A stretch of DNA of 55,652 bases from Deltaproteobacteria bacterium CG_4_9_14_3_um_filter_63_12. GTDB lineage: Bacteria > Myxococcota_A > Bradymonadia > UBA4248 > UM-FILTER-63-12. Shown here piece by piece: positions 44,551-54,900 of this stretch. Under the pieces are notes generated by a model, which was not told the origin of the DNA, ran no database searches, and was given only the letters and a program-made list of their open reading frames with translations. The translations under genes were made by a program, and so were the position numbers. The DNA lies in assembly GCA_002789955.1 (NCBI GenBank), contig PFUG01000632.1:1-55652 (forward strand), given 5' to 3'. Each line of letters begins with the position of its first letter. The first letter of the stretch is position 1.

Positions 44551-47500
44551 ATGAAGAAATCGACGAAGAAATCGACGAACGCTCGTCTACTCCGCTTTGC
44601 ACTGCAGGTGCTCCTCAGCCTCACGCTGGTCGGCGTCGGCGCGTCACAGCTGGCCGCGCAGGAGGACTGGGGCGTCGAGCGCGGCGATCTGAAGGCCAAG
44701 AAGATCGAGCGCTACAAGCAGATCGTGAACCGCAGCCCCGAAGAGGGCTATGCGTTCAAGCAGCTCATGAAGACGGTGGGTCGCGGCGACGACTACGACA
44801 AGTTGGTCGCCGAATACCGCAAGATGACTGAGGAAAACCCCAGCGACTACAACGCTCAGATGTTGCTCGGGCACATCCTGCGCTACGGCAATCAGCTCGA
44901 CGCGGCGCTGACCGCCTACCAGGCTGCCGCCAAGATCGACGAGACCTCGTTGGCTTGGGAATCGGTCGGCATGGTCCACGAGGCCAACAAGTCCATGGAC
45001 GACGCCGTCGAGGCTTATGAGAAGGCGCTCAAGCTCTCGGACAAGAATGACCAGAAGGAGCGTATTCTTCGCTCGCTTGGGACGATGGCGCTGCATCGTC
45101 GTCACCTCGACGAGGCAAAGGTCTATTTTGAGCGCTTGGTCGAACTCGATGCCAAGAGCATCTTCCTGCGCAAAGAGCTGGCCCAGCTGCTCGTCGAGAA
45201 CAAGCTTTACGACGACGCGCTGACGCACCTCGAGGCCGCCTCGAAGCTCGCGGGCAACAACGCCCAGGTCAAAACGCAGCTGATGCTGGACATTGGGGAC
45301 GTGTACGAGAAGCAAGGCAAGGACGATGAGGCCATCGCCCTCTACCGTCAGGCCGCCAAGAAAGTCGCCGCCGGGAACTGGCTTCAGCTCGAAGTCGAAG
45401 AGCGCATCATCGGCATCTACCGGCGCCAGAACAACCTCGAGAAGCTGGTCGAATACTATCTCGACACTTGGAGCAACCCGGACTTCGACCAGACCATGAT
45501 CCTCGCCCGTCTCTACGAGGAGATGGGCGACGAGGGCGTGGCCCTCGAGTACGTCCGCAAGGCCATCAAGAAGCGCCCAGCGGACGCCGACGCGCGCCTC
45601 AAGCTCATTCAACTGCTCGAGCGCAACGGCGACTTGGACAGCGTGGTCGCCGCCTACAAGGACCTCATCAAGGCGATGCCCCGCGAGGTGCGCTACCGCT
45701 TCGAGCTGTCGGACATCCTCTACCGCGCCCAGAAGAAGGACGAGGCCATCAAAGTGCTCGTTGACGCGGGCAAGGTCTTCAGCAAAGACGCCGAGGTGCA
45801 CGTGCACTTGGCCGACAAGTACATGAGCTGGGACCTGCGCGATGACGCGCTCAAGGAATACAAGCTCATCGTCAAGCTCGAACCCAAGGACCCCAACCAC
45901 CTCGAGAGTCTGGGTGAGTTCTACTTCCAGTTGGGCAAACGCGACGAGGCCCTCGAGACCTGGAAGAAGGTTCTCAAAATCGTCGACAACGAGGCCGAGG
46001 CCCACGTTACTCTAGGCCGCATCTACGCCGACCACATGATGATCGACGAGGCCATCGTCGAGTACAAGCTCGCCGTCGAGAAGGCCGCCGACAACCTCGC
46101 CATCTACCGCGACCTCGGCGAGGTTTATGAGCGAGCGAGAAAGTACAACGAGGCCATCGAGGTTTGGGAGACCCTCCTCGGCAAGAGCGACGACAAGCTG
46201 CTCAGGCGCGAGGCCCGGCAACACATCATCGCGATCTACCACCAGCAGGGGACGCTGCGCGCCAACCTCTACCAATACGAGGCCAAGTTCGACCGCGAGC
46301 CGCCAGACCTCGAAGCCGGCTACTTCCTTGCTGAGTCCTACCTGAAGTTGAAAGACCTGGAAGCGGCCACCGAAATCCTCGAGAAGATCCTCCTGAAGAA
46401 GGCCGACGACGTCGAGGCCCTGCTCGCCCTCGAGAAGGCCTACACCGAGCTCGGGGACCACGAGAAAGCCATCGCGGTGCTGGAGCGCTTGGCCACCGTC
46501 GACGCGGATCGAGCCCGGCTCTATTACCAACAGATCGCCGACGCCTACCTCCGCAAGGGAGACCCAGACTCGGCCGAAGTGTGGATGGTCGAGGCCCTGC
46601 GCCTCAACGCCAACGACGCGCGCTCCTACGCGAAGTTGGGCGACGTGTACCGCAAGAAGGGGTTGCCCGAGAAGGCCGCCCAGATGTACGAGGAGGCCAT
46701 CAACGTCGACTCCAGAGCCTTCGAGCACTACTTCTCGCTGGCTGAGACCTATGCCCAAATGCACCGAGAGGCGGACGCCGACAAGCTCTATCGCGCCGTC
46801 GTCGCGCAGGCCATCGACGAGTCGATGGTCCTGCGGGCCGCGCGACGCTCCATCGATTACAACGACTTTGTCGGCACCCTTGGAACGTTGGAGACTGCCT
46901 TCATCCCGCTCATCCACAAGACCCCTCGTCGCCCCGTCTACGGGCGCATCCTGATCGAGCTCTACGTCACCATGACCCAGCGGCCCATCGCCCGAGTTCG
47001 CTCGGGTGTGCCCGAGACCCGCGACGCCGCTCGGGCGGAGCTGGAAGAAATCGGCCGACGGGCCATCAAGCCGCTCCTCGATGCGGTCACTGACGACGAG
47101 GGAGTGATGCGCGCGACCGCGCTCGACCTCCTGGGAGAGCTGCGCAACGCCAACGCCACGGGCGTGCTCGGTCGCCTGATCGACGACCCCAATCGACAGA
47201 TGCAGCTGCGAGCCACGTTGGCGTTGGGTCGCATCGTCGACGCCCGTGCCGTAGAAGCCCTCGCCAAAGCCTCCGGCGACAACTACGAGCGGCCCATCCG
47301 AGAGCTCGCGGTTTGGGGTCTGGGGCGCACCGAATCTCCCGAAGCCATACCGGTGCTCGAGGGGTTGACCCGAGATCCCAAGGTGTCCATCCGAGCCCTA
47401 GCGGCCATCGGCTTGGGCCGCCTCGGTGCCGGCAGGGACACGCTCATCTCCATGATGGACAGCCCAGACGCTCGCGTCCGACGCGCTGCGGCTTGGGCGC

Positions 47501-48567
47501 TCGGCCATGTTGGGGGCAAGGACGCTGCGGAGCGTCTGCGCATCTCGCTGCGGGAAGACGAGGACGACGTCGCGGCGATGGCCGCTTGGTCTCTGGGCGC
47601 CCTCAATGACGAGGACTCCATCGAAGCCCTCTTCGACGGCTACTGGTCCTCGCGTCCCGCCGTGCGTCAAGCTGCAGGCGCCGCGCTGTCACGGCTCACC
47701 TCGAAGGACAAAGTGCCTACGTCCATCGGCCTCTGGGAAGAGAACGCCTCGTTCATCAACCTCTCCGACGCCGCCCAGCCCTTCGACGTCGACGGTCTCT
47801 TGCAAGAGCTTCTCGATAACGAGTCGAGAGCCGTCGCGGGCGACCCCTCGAAGCTGGTCGAGGACCATGGGGCCACTCTAAAGAGGCTCCTAAAGCGGCG
47901 ACTCAAGGACGACCGAGCTGATGTGGTCACTAGGGTCTTGCGCGATCTGGACGGCGAGCCACAGAGCGGATTCCTTTCGGCGTCGGGCGACCACCCGGCC
48001 ATGCTCGCCATGCTCGGTGAGCTCAAGGGAGAATTGCGCTCGCTGCTGACCGCCGACGCCAAGGCCCAGCGTTGGCACGCCGCCAGCGTGCTCGGCAAGT
48101 TGGCGGACAAGGAGTCGGTTGCCACCTTGATTGAGCTTCTCAGCAGCGATCCCGAGGTCGACGTTCGACGCAAGGCGGCCATGGCGCTGGGCAGCATCGG
48201 CGATGCCCAGGCCGTCCCCGCCCTCACCGCCGCGCTGAGCGACTCCACCTTCGGAGTGCGCGCACACGCCGCCTGGGCGTTGGGGTTGATGGGCGAGAAG
48301 GGCGCTTATGACGCCGTGGTCAAGCTTCTGGACGACGACTACAGCTACGTCGTCGGGATGGCAGTCCGCGCCTTGGGAGCTATGGGAGACCCTCGCGCGA
48401 TCGACGTGCTCGTGGGTCGCCTCGAGACGGCTCCACCCAGTGTCCAGGCTGAGATGGTCTACGCGCTCGACGCGCTGGGCCGAAAGGACGCCCTCACCGT
48501 GCTCGAGGGTTCACCACATCCAGTTGTTTTCGATGCACTTCGGGCGATTCGGAGCAAGACAGAATGA
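44551..48567 (+). CDS. Exported TPR plus HEAT-repeat protein
   Basis: 1338-aa exported scaffold. ATG 44551 begins a signal peptide with a basic n-region (KKSTKKST, itself a tandem repeat) and a cut after SQLAA. Residues ~30-800 are tandem TPRs (for example YKLAVEKAADNLAIYRDLGE, PEKAAQMYEEAINVDSRAFE). From ~830 to the end are HEAT/PBS-lyase-type repeats (VMRATALDLLGELRNANATG, VRRAAAWALGHVGGKDAAE, VDVRRKAAMALGSIGDAQAV), about ten in two blocks split by a non-repeat segment at ~1060-1160. No catalytic motif. The TPR-HEAT fusion suggests a protein-interaction platform in the periplasm. Upstream 295 bp hold no recognisable gene. Confidence 0.85.
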   Translation: MKKSTKKSTNARLLRFALQVLLSLTLVGVGASQLAAQEDWGVERGDLKAKKIERYKQIVNRSPEEGYAFKQLMKTVGRGDDYDKLVAEYRKMTEENPSDYNAQMLLGHILRYGNQLDAALTAYQAAAKIDETSLAWESVGMVHEANKSMDDAVEAYEKALKLSDKNDQKERILRSLGTMALHRRHLDEAKVYFERLVELDAKSIFLRKELAQLLVENKLYDDALTHLEAASKLAGNNAQVKTQLMLDIGDVYEKQGKDDEAIALYRQAAKKVAAGNWLQLEVEERIIGIYRRQNNLEKLVEYYLDTWSNPDFDQTMILARLYEEMGDEGVALEYVRKAIKKRPADADARLKLIQLLERNGDLDSVVAAYKDLIKAMPREVRYRFELSDILYRAQKKDEAIKVLVDAGKVFSKDAEVHVHLADKYMSWDLRDDALKEYKLIVKLEPKDPNHLESLGEFYFQLGKRDEALETWKKVLKIVDNEAEAHVTLGRIYADHMMIDEAIVEYKLAVEKAADNLAIYRDLGEVYERARKYNEAIEVWETLLGKSDDKLLRREARQHIIAIYHQQGTLRANLYQYEAKFDREPPDLEAGYFLAESYLKLKDLEAATEILEKILLKKADDVEALLALEKAYTELGDHEKAIAVLERLATVDADRARLYYQQIADAYLRKGDPDSAEVWMVEALRLNANDARSYAKLGDVYRKKGLPEKAAQMYEEAINVDSRAFEHYFSLAETYAQMHREADADKLYRAVVAQAIDESMVLRAARRSIDYNDFVGTLGTLETAFIPLIHKTPRRPVYGRILIELYVTMTQRPIARVRSGVPETRDAARAELEEIGRRAIKPLLDAVTDDEGVMRATALDLLGELRNANATGVLGRLIDDPNRQMQLRATLALGRIVDARAVEALAKASGDNYERPIRELAVWGLGRTESPEAIPVLEGLTRDPKVSIRALAAIGLGRLGAGRDTLISMMDSPDARVRRAAAWALGHVGGKDAAERLRISLREDEDDVAAMAAWSLGALNDEDSIEALFDGYWSSRPAVRQAAGAALSRLTSKDKVPTSIGLWEENASFINLSDAAQPFDVDGLLQELLDNESRAVAGDPSKLVEDHGATLKRLLKRRLKDDRADVVTRVLRDLDGEPQSGFLSASGDHPAMLAMLGELKGELRSLLTADAKAQRWHAASVLGKLADKESVATLIELLSSDPEVDVRRKAAMALGSIGDAQAVPALTAALSDSTFGVRAHAAWALGLMGEKGAYDAVVKLLDDDYSYVVGMAVRALGAMGDPRAIDVLVGRLETAPPSVQAEMVYALDALGRKDALTVLEGSPHPVVFDALRAIRSKTE

Positions 48568-48751
48568 GAAGGGGCTGACCAAGTCGACGCAATCCAAAGA
48601 CGGAGAGTCGAGTAAACCTCGGGGGTTGCGCGCGGAGGGTGTTTCGAGCCACTCTCGCTCGCGCGCGCTTTGGTCGGGGTGCGCTGGCTGCTTGCACCGA
48701 GTGGGCAGGCCACAACCTTGCGTAGGTCCCGCGAATTCGATAATTTTCCGG

Positions 48752-48812
48752 CTCGTCGTCGAGGCTCACGGCCTCGTCGTCGAGGCTAGGCTCACGGCCT
48801 CGTCGTCGAGGC
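48752..48812. repeat. Three copies of a 14-bp palindromic repeat
   Basis: CTCGTCGTCGAGGC at 48752-48765, 48773-48786 and 48799-48812, the last two within a longer repeat that includes GGCTCACGGC. Each copy with its neighbouring base contains the inverted pair CCTCG/CGAGG. Located just upstream of the FHA gene. Confidence 0.85.
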
Positions 48813-48846
48813 CGAGTCTGATCTTCGCTGAGCCCTAGGAGGCCCC

Positions 48847-49626
48847 ATGTCCCAGCTCCCTCGAGTCTGTAGTCACTGCAGCGCGATCGTCCCAGATGGC
48901 CACTACTATTGCGGTCGTTGTGGCAGTCACCACGCTGAGGGCGAGGAGGGCGGGATCCAGGTCCTCTTCTATGGCCCAATGCAGGCCCCTGGCCGCGCCA
49001 AGCTCATTCTCATCTGCGGCGAGGCCATCGAGGGCATGAGCTACCACCTCAACGCGACTCACCACCATGCCGGCCGGATGTCGGGTGTCATTCCTTTCGA
49101 AGACCCCTACATCAGCGAGCAGCACGCCGATTTCTACTACGTCGACAACAAGATCTACCTTCGCGACGAAGGCAGCGTGAACGGCACGTTCCTCAGAGTT
49201 CGCGGCAGTGTCCCCTTGCAGGACTACGACATCATCCGAGCCGGCGACCACCTCTTCCGTTTCGAACGGCTCTACGTCGAGCCCCCCTACGTCTACGACG
49301 ACGGGACGACCTTCTACGCCAGCCCAACCGCAGACATCCGCTTCCGGCTCATCCAGATCTCGGAAGGTGGCCTGCAGGGGAAAGCCTACGCCTCACCCCA
49401 CGGCGAGGTGGCCGTCGGCAGAGAAGGTTGCGACCTGAGCTTCCCCGATGACGTGCATCTCTCGGTGAAGCACTTCTCCGTTTCGGACGCCGACGACGCC
49501 ATCATCTTGACCGACCACAACTCGAAGAACGGGACGTTCCTGCGCATCCGCGACTCGGTGCAGCTCCAACACGGAGACTACCTCTTCATCGGGGAGCAGC
49601 TCATGCGTGTCGAGATCGCCGTCTAG
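48847..49626 (+). CDS. Zinc-ribbon protein with two FHA domains
   Basis: 259-aa soluble protein. N-terminal zinc ribbon: CSHCS ... CGRCG (two CxxC pairs). First FHA-like domain (~35-145): SEQHADFYYVDNK and DEGSVNGTFLR, but the usual Gly-Arg start is missing. Second FHA (~170-255): VAVGREGCDLSF, SVKHFSV and HNSKNGTFLRI, complete. FHA domains bind phosphothreonine peptides, so it is a probable adaptor. It converges on a Ser/Thr kinase gene with only 12 bp between stops, and both proteins carry the same type of N-terminal zinc ribbon; the kinase is a likely partner by inference. ATG 48847 follows GGAGG. Confidence 0.88.
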   Translation: MSQLPRVCSHCSAIVPDGHYYCGRCGSHHAEGEEGGIQVLFYGPMQAPGRAKLILICGEAIEGMSYHLNATHHHAGRMSGVIPFEDPYISEQHADFYYVDNKIYLRDEGSVNGTFLRVRGSVPLQDYDIIRAGDHLFRFERLYVEPPYVYDDGTTFYASPTADIRFRLIQISEGGLQGKAYASPHGEVAVGREGCDLSFPDDVHLSVKHFSVSDADDAIILTDHNSKNGTFLRIRDSVQLQHGDYLFIGEQLMRVEIAV

Positions 49627-49638
49627 CTAGCTAGCAAG

Positions 49639-51165
49639 CTACTTGCGGGCTTTCGCGATCTTGCGGGCTAGGGATTGAGCGCCGCGGTTGCCTGGGTCGC
49701 GCTTGAGCACCTGCTCGACGATCTTGGCTGCGCTCTCTAGGTTTCCCTTCTTGAAGTGGTCCTGGGCCTGGGCGAGCATCTTTTTCGCCACTGGGTCCGC
49801 GCGCTTGTGTGACTTCTTCTTGTCTTTGCCCACCTCCGGCGGGTCCTCTGCGCCCAGCTCCACCACATCGGCGAGCTCGTCGGTGGGCTCCTCGCCGACT
49901 GGGTCGGTCACGGCTTCGTCGACCGGACCGGCGGCTGTCCCGCCGACGTCGTCGGAGGCGTCGGCGCTGGGAAGCGCGACGGCCTCCGCCGGTGGATTGG
50001 TCGCAGGGTCCGTCGCGGCCTCGTCGCCGTGTGACGCCTTGACCTCCTCCTCGCCCGAGAAGGCGACGAGAAGGCCTACACCAATCACGAGCAGAGCCGC
50101 CACTCCGGCTGCGACCATCCAGAGCGTCTGACGCTTGTGGCTCGAACCGAACGCGTCGTCCTCCAACGCAGCCCCCGCACCGCTGCGTGGGACGACCATC
50201 ACCGGCATCTTGACTCGCCCAGTTGTGTCGAGGGCCCCATCGGGCAGCAGCTCCTTGAGCTGCAGACTCAGGGCCTGCGCGCTCTCGGGCCTCTGGTTCC
50301 GCTCCTTGGCGAGGCAGCTCATGATGAGCCCCTCTAGCCGAGCGTCGATGTGCACCCCTTGCGCGCGAACACTGGGAGGCTCGACGGCCTCGTGCAGCTG
50401 TTGAGTGGCTACGGCCAGCGCGTGGTCGCCCGTGAAGGGGAGGGTGTTGGTGACGATCTGGTAGAGAATCACGCCCACCGAATAGAGGTCGGCTCGCCCA
50501 TCGAGCTTCTCTCCCTTGGCTTGCTCGGGGCTCATGTACTCGGGCGTCCCGAAGATGCGTTTGCGCCCTGGCTCCGTGTCGAAGGGCACGGCGCCAAAGT
50601 CCAGGACCTTGACGACGTCGCGCTCGTACATGCGATTTTCGACGATGATGTTGTCGGGCTTCAGGTCGCCGTGCACGATGTTGTGGTTGTGGGCTTCCTC
50701 CAGGGCTCCCAGAACCTGGCGCATGATGCGAACGATCTGCGTCAACTCCAGTCGCTCGGCGCCTTTGATGAGCACAGCCAACGAGTCGCCCTGCGCCAGC
50801 TCCATCGCCACGTAGAGCCGTTGTTCGTCGTCGGTGCCGTAGTCGAGCACGTCGACGGTGTTCGGGTGGCTCAGCTGACCGGCGGTCTTGGCCTCCCGCT
50901 TGAACTGGGCGATCAGCGCCTCGTCGTTGCGGCGGTGGTCGTGCAGCAGTTTCAACGCCACATGACTTTTCAGCGCCAGGTTCTCGGCGCGATAGACCCG
51001 CCCAGTCGCTCCCTCACCCAGAACGCTGAGAATCTTGTACTTGCCCGCGATGACCACGCCGAACAACGGGTCGCTCGAGGACCCAGCCGCAAGCATGGCT
51101 CCACACACCACACACGCGTTCTCGGTGGAGCTGTTCGGTGCGTTGCATTTTGGACAGCCGATCAA
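49639..51165 (-). CDS. Zinc-ribbon Ser/Thr protein kinase, membrane-anchored
   Basis: 508-aa Hanks-type kinase. TTG 51165 is chosen: AGGAG precedes it and it places a zinc ribbon (CPKCNAPN ... CVVCG) at the start, as in related myxobacterial kinases. Kinase domain (~40-300): GEGATGRVYRA loop, catalytic Lys in VALKLL, HGDLKPDN catalytic loop, DFG in LDFGAV, and GTPEYMSPEQA. The HRD arginine is Gly, so it is a non-RD kinase, probably not switched on by activation-loop phosphorylation in the usual way. Then a TM (~350-370), an acidic Pro/Ala linker and a C-terminal TPR-like helical part (AQDHFKKGNLESAAKIVEQV). TM after the kinase puts the tail outside the cytoplasm. Substrates unknown. Confidence 0.9.
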   Translation of the reverse strand: MIGCPKCNAPNSSTENACVVCGAMLAAGSSSDPLFGVVIAGKYKILSVLGEGATGRVYRAENLALKSHVALKLLHDHRRNDEALIAQFKREAKTAGQLSHPNTVDVLDYGTDDEQRLYVAMELAQGDSLAVLIKGAERLELTQIVRIMRQVLGALEEAHNHNIVHGDLKPDNIIVENRMYERDVVKVLDFGAVPFDTEPGRKRIFGTPEYMSPEQAKGEKLDGRADLYSVGVILYQIVTNTLPFTGDHALAVATQQLHEAVEPPSVRAQGVHIDARLEGLIMSCLAKERNQRPESAQALSLQLKELLPDGALDTTGRVKMPVMVVPRSGAGAALEDDAFGSSHKRQTLWMVAAGVAALLVIGVGLLVAFSGEEEVKASHGDEAATDPATNPPAEAVALPSADASDDVGGTAAGPVDEAVTDPVGEEPTDELADVVELGAEDPPEVGKDKKKSHKRADPVAKKMLAQAQDHFKKGNLESAAKIVEQVLKRDPGNRGAQSLARKIAKARK

Positions 51166-51913
51166 GGGCGCTCCTGCCTGCTCGCGCAGAGAGAAAAGGC
51201 AAGGAGCGCTTGGAGCAGGACCGCTGACGCGTTGCCTTCCTGGCCTCTCCTCAACGAGCGTTACCTCACGTCCCTGAGGCGCGCGGCTCTCCGCGCATGC
51301 CCCAGCGAGACACGACACTATACGGCGGAGCCATCGAGGTCTCAACCCAGTGCCGGGAATCAGATCGCGCGCGCCACACGGAGCAGAGCTGGCTCGAAGC
51401 CCTCTGCGGCTCGGCGCCTCCTAAGAAACAAAGCCGTCCCAGCAGGAAAGAACAGGTCAGACACTAGGCCTGAGACCCTAAGGCCTGAGGCCTGAGGACT
51501 GAGGCGGTTCAGGAGAACGGCGTAGGTGCAAACCGGGAAAGTTGTGTGTGGCCGTCTGGAGGCACTGGATGTTTCTCGCGTGGGAAAAGGTCCGGCACGG
51601 ACCCTATCAGCTCTGCGCCAGACCCCGCACGTGCCAGCGAGCCCCCCTCGAGCCCAGCATCGCCGCCTCAGCTCCCAAGCCCCAAGCGCGAGCAGACCCG
51701 TCCAGACGCGCTCCCCAACGTCTCGGCGAGGACCACCCCACGAACATTGCGGCCGCTGCGGTGTCTGTCCACTGCGGGCAGAGTCCACTTTCGAGCCTGG
51801 AGACCGATGTGCGACCCGCAAAAGAATGTGCTATGACGCGCTGGCTCGAGCACGCTCCGTCCGCACTCCAAGCAAGTTGCCGTGAACCATCCGCTCAGAC
51901 TTCGAGGCCGTCC
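51166..51913. other. 748-bp divergent intergenic region
   Basis: Separates the kinase (minus) from the beta-propeller gene (plus). Contains a short degenerate repeat at 51466-51504. Several short frames cross it but are Arg/Ser/Pro-rich and not protein-like. No clear promoter or RNA gene seen. Confidence 0.5.
51466..51504. repeat. Degenerate 7-bp repeats around AGGCCTGAG
   Basis: Three copies of AGGCCTGAG or GGCCTGAGG and one diverged GGACTGAGG within 39 bases, in the kinase/propeller intergenic region. Confidence 0.7.
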
Positions 51914-54900
51914 GTGAGTGATAAGGAACAAAAGCATCTCGGTGAGCCCGCAGAGCCCGCAGAGGACGAATTCGACGAAGACCAGTCCTCGTCGCCCGAG
52001 GAGGAGGTCGACCACAGCCACGACCTCCACTCCGACGACCTCGACCTCGACGACGGGCTCGACGACGACGTCGACCTCTCGACCCTTCCGCCCCCGCTCA
52101 TGCCTCGCCGCATCATTCTGATGCTCGCCGTGATCGTCCTCCCCATCTGGCTCATCCTCGGCTACACCGACGACCTCGCCTACTTCTTCCAGGACGATCA
52201 GCCCATCGATATCGGCAACGCCATGGACTACGTCATGGTCCTCGGCGAGGGCGGACGAGTCTCCCGCACCAAAGAGCTCGACCTGCCGCACAACAGCTAC
52301 GTCCGAGTCCGCGGGCTGCCCGTCCACCAGGCCGCCGCTAACCCCGAAAAGGGCCGCTTCTCCATCCGCATCGGCGACGCCGACTCCCGCGTCATCTACC
52401 AGCTCGAAGGCGCCAAGATCTTCGTCGAAGAGCCCCTCGCCGAGACCCGCATCACCCAGTTCAAGACCGGCGCCGGGCCCTCCGACGACAACTTCGTCGA
52501 GGTCCTCGACCTGCACGGCCGCCTGCTCGCCTTCGCCGACGACGACGCCGGCACCTACGCCGGCATCCGCGACTACTACAGCGCCCGCTACGGCATGAAG
52601 TTCTGCTCCGACATGACCCCCGCCGAGGTCGACCGCGGCCGGGCCAACCTCGGCCGCGGTGGCATGGTCCTGGGCTCCTCCGACAAAGGTCAGGGCTTCA
52701 TCGACTTCGACTCCGGCACCGACGCCTCCATCTACGCCGTCGACTTCCCCAACCAGGGCGACGTCGGCTTCGCCGCCGGCTCCCAAGGCACCCTGCTGCG
52801 GACCTCCGACGCCGGCAACTCCTGGACCAGCATCACCACCGACGAGACCGCCTCCCTCTTCGGCGTCGCCTTCTCCGACGACGAAGTCACCGGCATCGCC
52901 GTCGGCCAACGCGGCCTGCTGCTGCGCACCGAAGACGGCGGCCGCACTTTTTCCAAACCCTACCCCTACGTCGAGCAAGACCTGCGCGCCGCCGCCTTCT
53001 TCCCCGGCGGCCAGGTCGCCTTCGCCGTCGGCGCCGAGGGCCTGCTCCTGAAATCCACCGACGGCGGCAAGACCTGGTCGCCGCGTCCCGTCCTCTCGAC
53101 GCCCTCCTTCTACGACGTCATCCTGCGCCCCTCCGGCGTGCTCCTCGCCCTCGGCGAAGGCGGCCTCATCCTGCGCAGCGTCGACACCGGCAAGACCTGG
53201 GCGCCCATGGTCACCAAGACCAGCTCGGCCCTCAAGAAATTCGTCCCCGGACCCGGCGACACCGTCCTCGCCGTCGGTGGCGAGGCCACCGTGCTGCGCT
53301 CCGAAGACGACGGCCAGACCTGGGGCCACGCCGACGTGCGCATCGTCCCCGGCCTCGAGTTCACCCACGGCTTCGAAGCCGCCGCCTTCCACGCCGACGG
53401 GCAGCGCGTCCTCTTCGTCGGCAAGGCCGGCGCGCTGGCCCGCTCCACCGACGGCGGGCGCCACCTCGAGGTGCGCAGCCACACCCACGCCACCGGCGCC
53501 GTCGCCAGCGAGCTGGCTGCCCACGTCCCCCTGCCCATTGCCCTGGCCGAAGTCCGCGCCAGCTGGGACCTGCCCACCCTCAAGAGCGTCGCCTGGGCCG
53601 GCGACGTCGCCTACGCCGTCGGCATGGACGCCGCCTTCGTCGTCTCCGAAGACGGCGGCCGCTCGTGGCGCCGACGCACGCTCCCCCTCGAGAAAGACAC
53701 CGACCTCTGGGACATCCTCTTCGTCGATGACCAAATCGGTTTCATCGCCGGCAGCAAAGGACTCCTCCTGACCACCCGCGACGCCGGCCAAACCTGGACC
53801 TCCATGGACGTCCAGTCCAAGCGCACCCTGCACGACCTGACGCTCCTCAGCCGCGACCCGGCCACCGTCCTCTTCGCCGGCCGCGAGGGCCTCTGGGGTT
53901 TTTGGCGACAGAGCGACGACAAAATCTACGTCCGCGCCCCACAATCCGAATCCGACTACTACTCCGTCGCCCCCCGCATCCCCTTCGACGGCAAGATCAA
54001 CGACGTCGAGCTCGTCCTCGCCGGCGCCGACGCCACCCTCATCGCCTACGACGACAAGACCGAGACCGCCACCCCCCTCTGGGAGGTCCACCCCGCCGCC
54101 CTCGAGAGCGTCGCCGTCGCCCAACAAGGCATCCCAGACGGCCCCACCGCCCACGGCGGCGAACACCTCGCCCTGGCCGTCGGCCGCCGCGGCGCCATCT
54201 TCCGCAGCATCGACGGCGGCTTCTCCTTCCAACAAGAAGGCAGCGGCGAACACTTCGACCTCCACGCCGTCGCCCTCAGCCGCGACGGGCAACTCGCCTA
54301 CGCCGCAGGAGACAACGGCACGCTCCTAGTGGACGAAGGAGCCAACGGTCGCTGGCGCGTGGTCCCGCTCGGACCCAAGCGAAGCGCGGCAACCGCGCCC
54401 CCAGTCGAAGGCCTGCTGCCGGAGCCCACCCCGGCGCTCGTCGCCCCCGCGGCTCCCGAGACCCCGCCCACAGAGCCCACCCCAGCGCTCGTCGCCCCCG
54501 CGGCTCCCGAGACCCCAGGCCCCACCGTCCCACCCCAAGACCCCCCCGCCCAACCCCCAGCCGACATCCCCCCACCCCCAACCGAAGCTATCCAAGCCCT
54601 CCTCCTCACCGACGACGAGACGCTCATCGTGGCGATTGGCAAAAACCTCCTGCGCAGCGACGACCACGCCATCAGTTTCGCCACCGTCTACACGGGCCAA
54701 GCCGAGCTCACGGCGCTGCACGCCGAGAGCGACGGGCTCTACGCCGTGGGCGCCAACTCGACGTTGCTGCGCTCGAAGGACCAAGGACTCACGTGGGCGC
54801 CGCTGGGTGTGCTGCCCGCCGGACAGTCGCTGCGCGCCCTCGACGGCCTGGGCGAGACCCTCGTCGCGGTGGGTAAGGCGGGCTCCATCTTCCGCTCGAA

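Noticed and set aside
44644-46005. 453-codon minus-strand frame opposite the TPR-HEAT gene
   Set aside because: Val/Leu/Glu-rich shadow of TPR codons with no independent support.
51668-54292. 874-codon minus-strand frame opposite the propeller gene
   Set aside because: Gly/Val/Ala/Glu/Asp-rich, no domains. It mirrors the C-rich third positions of the plus-strand gene, whose repeats are unmistakable.
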